A stretch of 64,000 nt of DNA from Planctomycetota bacterium (GTDB lineage: Bacteria; Planctomycetota; J058), in contig JAHBXY010000006.1 of the NCBI GenBank assembly GCA_019636275.1, positions 42,507 through 106,506 on the forward strand, in the 5' to 3' direction. Below the pieces are notes generated by a model that was given only the letters and a program-made list of their open reading frames with translations, did no database searches and was not told the DNA's origin. Numbering within the stretch: position 1 is the first letter of the stretch; each line of letters opens with the position of its first letter. Positions 60,040-64,000 of this stretch are shown here, piece after piece. A program made the position numbers and the translations under genes.

Positions 60040-62631
60040 TCAAGAGACAAACGGTCGCAGCGTCTCGAGCAGGCGCGGGAGGGGCTCGACGGCCACGCGC
60101 ACGGGCGGGAGGCTCTCGAGGAAGCGGCGCCCGTAGGCCCGGGCCACGAGGCGCCGGTCGAGCACGAGCACGGCCCCGCGGTCGGCGGCCGTGCGGATCA
60201 GCCGGCCGAAGCCCTGCGTGAGCTTGAGCGCCGCCTGCGGGAGCTGCAGCTCGTGGAACGGGTCGCCGCCGCGCCGCGTGACGGCCTCGGCGCGCGCCTC
60301 CTGCAGGGGCTCCGACGGGACGCGGAAGGGCAGGCGCGTGATCGCCACGAGCACGAGGCGGTCGCCCGGCACGTCGACGCCCTCCCAGAAGGAGTCGGTG
60401 CCGAAGAGCACGGCGCCCGGCGTGGCGCGGAAGCGCTCGAGGAGCTGCGCGCGGCCGCCCTCGCCCTGGCGCAGCGGCACGAGCCCCTCGCGCCGCAGCG
60501 GGCCCTCGAGCGCGCGGTGGGCGCGGGTCAGCGCGCCGTAGGAGGTGAACAGGGCGAACATGCGCCCGCGCGAGGTCCGGGCGGCCTCGAGCAGGGCGCC
60601 GGCCACCGCCTGGTCGAACTCCGGGCGGTCGGGGAGCGGCATGTCGGCGGGCACGGCCAGGAGCGCCTGGCGGCCGTAGTCGAACGGCGAGGCGATCCGC
60701 GCCCGGGCCACCGGGCGGCCCTCGAGGCCGGGGACGCCCAGGCCGCGCTCGAGGAAGTCGAAGCGCCCCTCGACCGTGAGCGTGGCCGAGGCCAGGACGA
60801 CCGTGCGCATGGGCTCGAGCAGCGCGCGGCGCACGAGCGGCCCCGTGTCGAGCGGCACCGCGCGCAGGGTCAGGCGGTCGACGCCGCGCCGGTCGCGCTC
60901 GACCTCGGCCCAGCGCACGGGGTCGGGCTGGGCGAGGTCGCCGCCGAAGTCGCGCAGGGCGTCGGCCGTCCGGCCCAGGCGGCGCCCGGCGGCCGCCGCC
61001 TCGCGCAGAAGCGCGCCCACGCCGCCCGGCGCCGGACCGCGCGGGCCGTCGCCCTCGCCCAGGGCGTGCTCGGCCGACTCGACCAGCCGCCCGACGCGGG
61101 CGGCGAGCGCGCCGAGCCCCTGCGCGGCGTCGACCAGCGGCCGCAGGAGCTCCCGGTGCGCCGGGCCCAGGCGCAGCCGCCCGTCGCGCGCCTGGCGCTC
61201 CGCCGGCGGCAGCGCCTGGCGCACGGCCGCCGCGACCTGCAGGAACGCCCCCTCCGCCTCGAGGCCCACGACCTCGCGCAGCGGCGCGAGCTCGTCGTCG
61301 ACCTCGCGCGCCAGCCGCGCCGCCGCCTCGCCGGGGAGCCGCGCCAGCCCCTGGACCAGGCCCGGCAAGACGCCGCGCCGGGCCTGCCGTCGCTGCAGGC
61401 GCCCCAGCGCGCGCACGACGGCGTGCTCGCTGGCGTGCAGGCCGAAGTGCTCGCCGGCGACGGCCTCGACGTGGTGCCCCTCGTCGAGGAGCGCGCGGCG
61501 GAAGGGCGGCAGGACGACGGCGGTGTCCCACGTGCCGAGCGTCTCCTTGGCGGCGAGGTCGCTGAACAGGAGGTGGTGGTTGACGATCACGAGCTGCGCG
61601 CGCGCCGCAGCGCGCCGCGACTCGTGGTAGTGGCAGGCGTCGAAGCGCGGGCAGGCGGCGCGCAGGCAGTTGTCGGCCTGCGACTCGACGTGCTCCCAGG
61701 CCTCGGGCGAGGGCGGCGGGACGAGCTCGCCCTTGTCGCCCGTGGCCGACTCGCGCGCCCAGCGCGCCAGCCGCTCCACCTCCGCCCGCTCCTGGTCCGA
61801 GCCGAAGAGCCCCGCCTCCTGCCGGGCGGCCTCCTCCGCCCGGCGCAACGACACGTAGTTGCCGCGCCCCTTGAGGACGACCGCCTCGAGGCGCGGCAGC
61901 GGCCGCCCGCCGCGCGCCTGCTGGCCCTCGAGCGCGCGGCGCACGAGCGGCACGTCCTTGCGCGAGACCTGCTCCTGCAGGTGGATCGTCGCCGTCGACA
62001 CGACCACGCGCTCGCGGTTGCGCAGGGCGTGGAGCGCCGCCGGCACGAGGTAGGCGAAGGTCTTGCCGGTGCCGGTGCCGGCCTCGAGCAGCGCCACCTG
62101 CTCGTCGGCGAACGCGCGCGCCACGCGCCGGCCCATGTCGACCTGCCCCGCGCGCGGCTCGAAGCCGCGGCCGAGGGCGCGGGCGATCGGGCCGCCGGGC
62201 GCGAGCAGGGCGGCCACCTCGTCGGGGTCGACGGGGTCGCTCGTCGGCCGGCGCGGCGGCACGACGACGTGCACGCGCTCGGCGTCGTCGCTGACGATCA
62301 TCGTCCCCACGCCGCGCTCGGCCAGGGCGGCCGCCACGGCGAGGTCGGCGTCGCTCGGCAGGAGCACGCCGCCGGGGTGGTTGTGGAGCGCCACGTCGTG
62401 CCCGTCGGCGCGCGCGACGAGGGCCGGCGCCGCCGTCATGTTGCCGCGCGACGCGACCTCGACCTCGACCACGCGCCCGTCGCGGTCGACGGCCCCGAAG
62501 AACACGACCTCGGCCCCGCCGGCCAGGGCCACCTCGCGCCGGATCGCCTCGCGCACGCCCGCCGAGAGCACCGCCGCCGCGGGCTGTCCCGCGCCTCGCG
62601 CTCGAGCGGCCAGGGCGTCCGGGCAGGCCAT
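60040..62631 (-). CDS. DinG-type helicase fused to an N-terminal JAMM/RadC-like domain
   Basis: An 863-residue protein. Residues 20-125 form a JAB/MPN (RadC-like) domain with H83, H85, S93 and D96 in HNHPGGVLLPSDAD, the full JAMM zinc set; Glu 41 (AEVVFFG) is a likely fifth residue. Then an XPD/DinG helicase: Walker A EAGTGTGKT (183-191), DEGHH (383-387), STATIHLQEQ, motif VI QGFGRLIRT. The four-Cys FeS cluster of DinG is incomplete: GRGNYVSLRR has Ser 261 where the first Cys should be, while C322, C327 and C333 remain. It would unwind DNA or RNA-DNA hybrids. A TACAAT hexamer lies eight bases before the ATG, so the gene is nearly leaderless. Confidence 0.85.
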   Translation of the reverse strand: MACPDALAARARGAGQPAAAVLSAGVREAIRREVALAGGAEVVFFGAVDRDGRVVEVEVASRGNMTAAPALVARADGHDVALHNHPGGVLLPSDADLAVAAALAERGVGTMIVSDDAERVHVVVPPRRPTSDPVDPDEVAALLAPGGPIARALGRGFEPRAGQVDMGRRVARAFADEQVALLEAGTGTGKTFAYLVPAALHALRNRERVVVSTATIHLQEQVSRKDVPLVRRALEGQQARGGRPLPRLEAVVLKGRGNYVSLRRAEEAARQEAGLFGSDQERAEVERLARWARESATGDKGELVPPPSPEAWEHVESQADNCLRAACPRFDACHYHESRRAAARAQLVIVNHHLLFSDLAAKETLGTWDTAVVLPPFRRALLDEGHHVEAVAGEHFGLHASEHAVVRALGRLQRRQARRGVLPGLVQGLARLPGEAAARLAREVDDELAPLREVVGLEAEGAFLQVAAAVRQALPPAERQARDGRLRLGPAHRELLRPLVDAAQGLGALAARVGRLVESAEHALGEGDGPRGPAPGGVGALLREAAAAGRRLGRTADALRDFGGDLAQPDPVRWAEVERDRRGVDRLTLRAVPLDTGPLVRRALLEPMRTVVLASATLTVEGRFDFLERGLGVPGLEGRPVARARIASPFDYGRQALLAVPADMPLPDRPEFDQAVAGALLEAARTSRGRMFALFTSYGALTRAHRALEGPLRREGLVPLRQGEGGRAQLLERFRATPGAVLFGTDSFWEGVDVPGDRLVLVAITRLPFRVPSEPLQEARAEAVTRRGGDPFHELQLPQAALKLTQGFGRLIRTAADRGAVLVLDRRLVARAYGRRFLESLPPVRVAVEPLPRLLETLRPFVS

Positions 62632-62639
62632 GGCGGAGG

Positions 62640-62645
62640 ATTGTA
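62640..62645 (-). promoter_or_regulatory. Candidate -10 hexamer (TACAAT) for the DinG-like gene
   Basis: Read on the minus strand, TACAAT ends eight bases before the ATG at 62631. Confidence 0.45.
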
Positions 62646-62682
62646 GTCGGGCTCACGACGGCGGCGGCTCGATGCGCGAAAC

Positions 62683-62710
62683 GGTCCGAGGACAGCGGTC
62701 CGAGGACACA
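62683..62710. repeat. Two tandem 14-bp repeats (GGTCCGAGGACAnn)
   Basis: Units 62683-62696 and 62697-62710 differ only in the last two bases. GTCCGAGGAC is itself palindromic. Similar runs stand near REP-associated transposase genes in other genomes (from memory); no such gene is here. Confidence 0.6.
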
Positions 62711-62764
62711 GGGGGACCTCGAGCCGGTGCCCTCTCCTCCTCTGCTCGCCGAGACGCAGTGCCG

Positions 62765-62934
62765 AGCGGTCAGTGCTGCGTCGAGTCGTTCCCGTTCCCG
62801 TTCCCGTTCCCGTTCCCGGTCGTTGGGGCCACATGAACGAGCGCTGGTCGAGACCTCCTCAACAACCTCGGAGGTGCGGGAACGGGAACGGGAACGGGAA
62901 CGGGAACGGAAGACTCGACCAAGAGTTGACCGCT
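62765..62934. repeat. Nested palindrome with five plus five hexanucleotide repeats
   Basis: Outer arms AGCGGTCA (62765-62772) and TGACCGCT (62927-62934) enclose CGAGTC/GACTCG, then (GTTCCC)x5 at 62788-62817 against (GGGAAC)x5 at 62878-62907, and in the centre ACCTCC/GGAGGT. The whole can fold into one arm of about 45 bp. It lies in a gene-free stretch (62632-62977) upstream of the DinG gene and after the stop of the gene at 62978. Confidence 0.8.
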
Positions 62935-62977
62935 AGCCATCCGGCGTTGCGCAAAGACGACTCGTGAACGCCCCCGG

Positions 62978-64000
62978 CTAACGCACCGTGAACGGGCAGA
63001 CGGCAGCCGCGCTCGTCTGGGCGATGCGGTCGCGCGCCAGCAGGCGCACGGCGTAGGGGCCGGGCGGGAAGTCGCGCGGCAGGTCGAGGTGCAACGACAC
63101 GAAGGGCGTCAGCGGCGGCGCCGGCGGGCGGGCCACGTGGTCGACGACCCGGTCGCGCCGCAGGAGCTCGCGGCCCTGCGCGTCCTCGAGCACGAGGTCG
63201 ATCTCCAGCCAGGCCTTCTCCTCGGGGCCCACGGACAGGCCGCGCGGCTTGACGTTGATCCACACCCGCTCGCCGGCCTGGAAGGCGGCCGCCTCGCCCT
63301 CGAGCGGCGGGCCGTTCTTGGCGCGCGACGCGCGGACGCGGTCGAGGTGGAACTCGCCGGCGCTCGCCGTCGGGCCCGCCTCGCCCGCGGCGTAGGCGCG
63401 CACGCCCATGAGCTCGGTGAGCGTCGGGTGGCCGTGGTTGCTGCGGATCGTCAGGCGCACCCAGCGCGCCTCGACCGGCGGCTGGAGCTCGAACACCTGG
63501 TCGTTCTTGCCGCGCAGGAGCGTCCCCTCGAGCGCCGGGCGGTAGGGCCCGTCCTGGCCGTCCGTCGAGACCTCGACGGCGAAGCCCGCCGCCGAGACCC
63601 CCTCGAAGCCCTCCTCCTCGGGGCAGGCGTTGTCGAACGCCAGCTTCGCCAGGCGCGCCGACCGCTCCAGGGCGAACACGAACCGATGCGGCGCCCGCGC
63701 CCGCGGCGACGAGCACCAGCCGCGGTCGACCCGGCCGTCGATCAGGTGCGCGGCGGCCCAGAGCGTCGCGTCGTACTCGCTGTCGAAGCGCGCCAGCGTG
63801 GCCGTGCGCAGGAGCTCCTGGCCGGCGGCGGCCGGGCGCGGCTTCGGCTCCGTGCGGGGCTCCGTCTTCGGCTCCGTCGGGCGCGGCTCCGGTTTCGGCT
63901 GGGCCGGCGGCTCGGCCGGCCTGGCCGGCTCGGGCCTCGGCTGGGCAGGGGGCTGGGCGGGCGGCTGTGGCCGCCCCTCGGGCGGCTTCGGCGGCTCGGG
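62978..64000 (-). CDS. Discoidin/galactose-binding-like surface protein, C-terminal part
   Basis: The frame is open to the window edge (340 codons visible); the true start lies outside. Residues about 1-65 of the visible part are a Pro-rich linker of EPKP/AQPRP type. A galactose-binding (F5/8 type C-like) domain follows: ATLWAAAHLIDGRVDRGWCSS, FALERSARLAKLAFDN and ARWVRLTIRSNHGHPTLTELMGVR are typical strands of the family. A C-terminal Ig-like domain (FVSLHLDLPRDFPPGPYAVRLLARDRI) ends in CPFTVR. It is probably a secreted or surface protein that binds glycans. No catalytic domain is visible. Confidence 0.75.
   Translation of the reverse strand, partial: PEPPKPPEGRPQPPAQPPAQPRPEPARPAEPPAQPKPEPRPTEPKTEPRTEPKPRPAAAGQELLRTATLARFDSEYDATLWAAAHLIDGRVDRGWCSSPRARAPHRFVFALERSARLAKLAFDNACPEEEGFEGVSAAGFAVEVSTDGQDGPYRPALEGTLLRGKNDQVFELQPPVEARWVRLTIRSNHGHPTLTELMGVRAYAAGEAGPTASAGEFHLDRVRASRAKNGPPLEGEAAAFQAGERVWINVKPRGLSVGPEEKAWLEIDLVLEDAQGRELLRRDRVVDHVARPPAPPLTPFVSLHLDLPRDFPPGPYAVRLLARDRIAQTSAAAVCPFTVR

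Noticed and set aside
62773..62967. Frames with VPVPVPV or RERERERE runs
   Set aside because: Direct translation of the hexanucleotide repeats; no gene-like flanks.

Overview
The window comes from a very GC-rich bacterium. Its proteins fit a Planctomycetota lineage best, with Myxococcota as the alternative: a Hanks-type kinase with a PilB-like N-terminal domain, alpha/alpha-toroid (squalene-cyclase-like) repeat protein, a giant GspK-like secretion protein, a TIGR02996-like short protein, many secreted beta-propellers, and few recognisable operons of classical metabolism. The placement rests on protein style only. No rRNA, tRNA or CRISPR array was seen. Both ends are cut inside genes.

Layout. 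1-7.8 kb: start of a MacB-type ABC permease, a DUF155/RMD1 protein, a phospholipid-type methyltransferase, a two-zinc-ribbon protein, a RibD-C reductase, a palindrome-rich intergenic element, thiC, a frameshift-riddled M48/TPR lipoprotein gene and an EamA transporter. 7.9-16.9 kb (minus strand): a tightly packed operon of SHOCT protein, TIGR02996-like protein, HEXXH protein, triple OmpA/peptidoglycan-binding protein and a beta-propeller protein with a hydrophobic pore-like C-terminus. It looks like an effector/cell-envelope module. 17-25 kb: UbiA prenyltransferase, a frameshifted FHA/trypsin-like protein, and a CusB/CusA-type metal efflux pair. 25-36 kb: PQQ-like propeller, transglutaminase plus GST pair, an IPT/tandem-95/BNR lipoprotein, a phosphodiester glycosidase and an alpha/alpha-toroid protein. 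36-39 kb: a membrane-anchored degenerate PilB-like ATPase, an alpha/beta hydrolase, a rhodanese and a membrane protein.

39.3-45.6 kb (minus): a four-gene coupled operon of unknown protein, Ycf46-type AAA ATPase, SNF2 helicase and cysteine-rich zinc protein, which is the best candidate for an undescribed system. 45.7-55 kb: a secreted HEXXH protein, then a pseudopilin operon (GspK-like, unknown secreted protein, TolB-like propeller, GspJ-like). The propeller's signal peptide is cut off from its body by an in-frame TGA. 55.3-64 kb: typA, a tandem array of a 157-bp structured repeat, a fused kinase, a JAMM-DinG helicase fusion, a nested palindrome carrying hexanucleotide repeats, and the end of a discoidin-like protein.

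Shared features. Genes are often coupled by GTGA or ATGA overlaps. Many promoters appear as a TAnnnT hexamer 8-25 bases before the start codon. A family of hairpin-forming repeats sits directly behind stop codons in three places (47.1-47.3, 57.1-57.75 and 59.7-60.0 kb).
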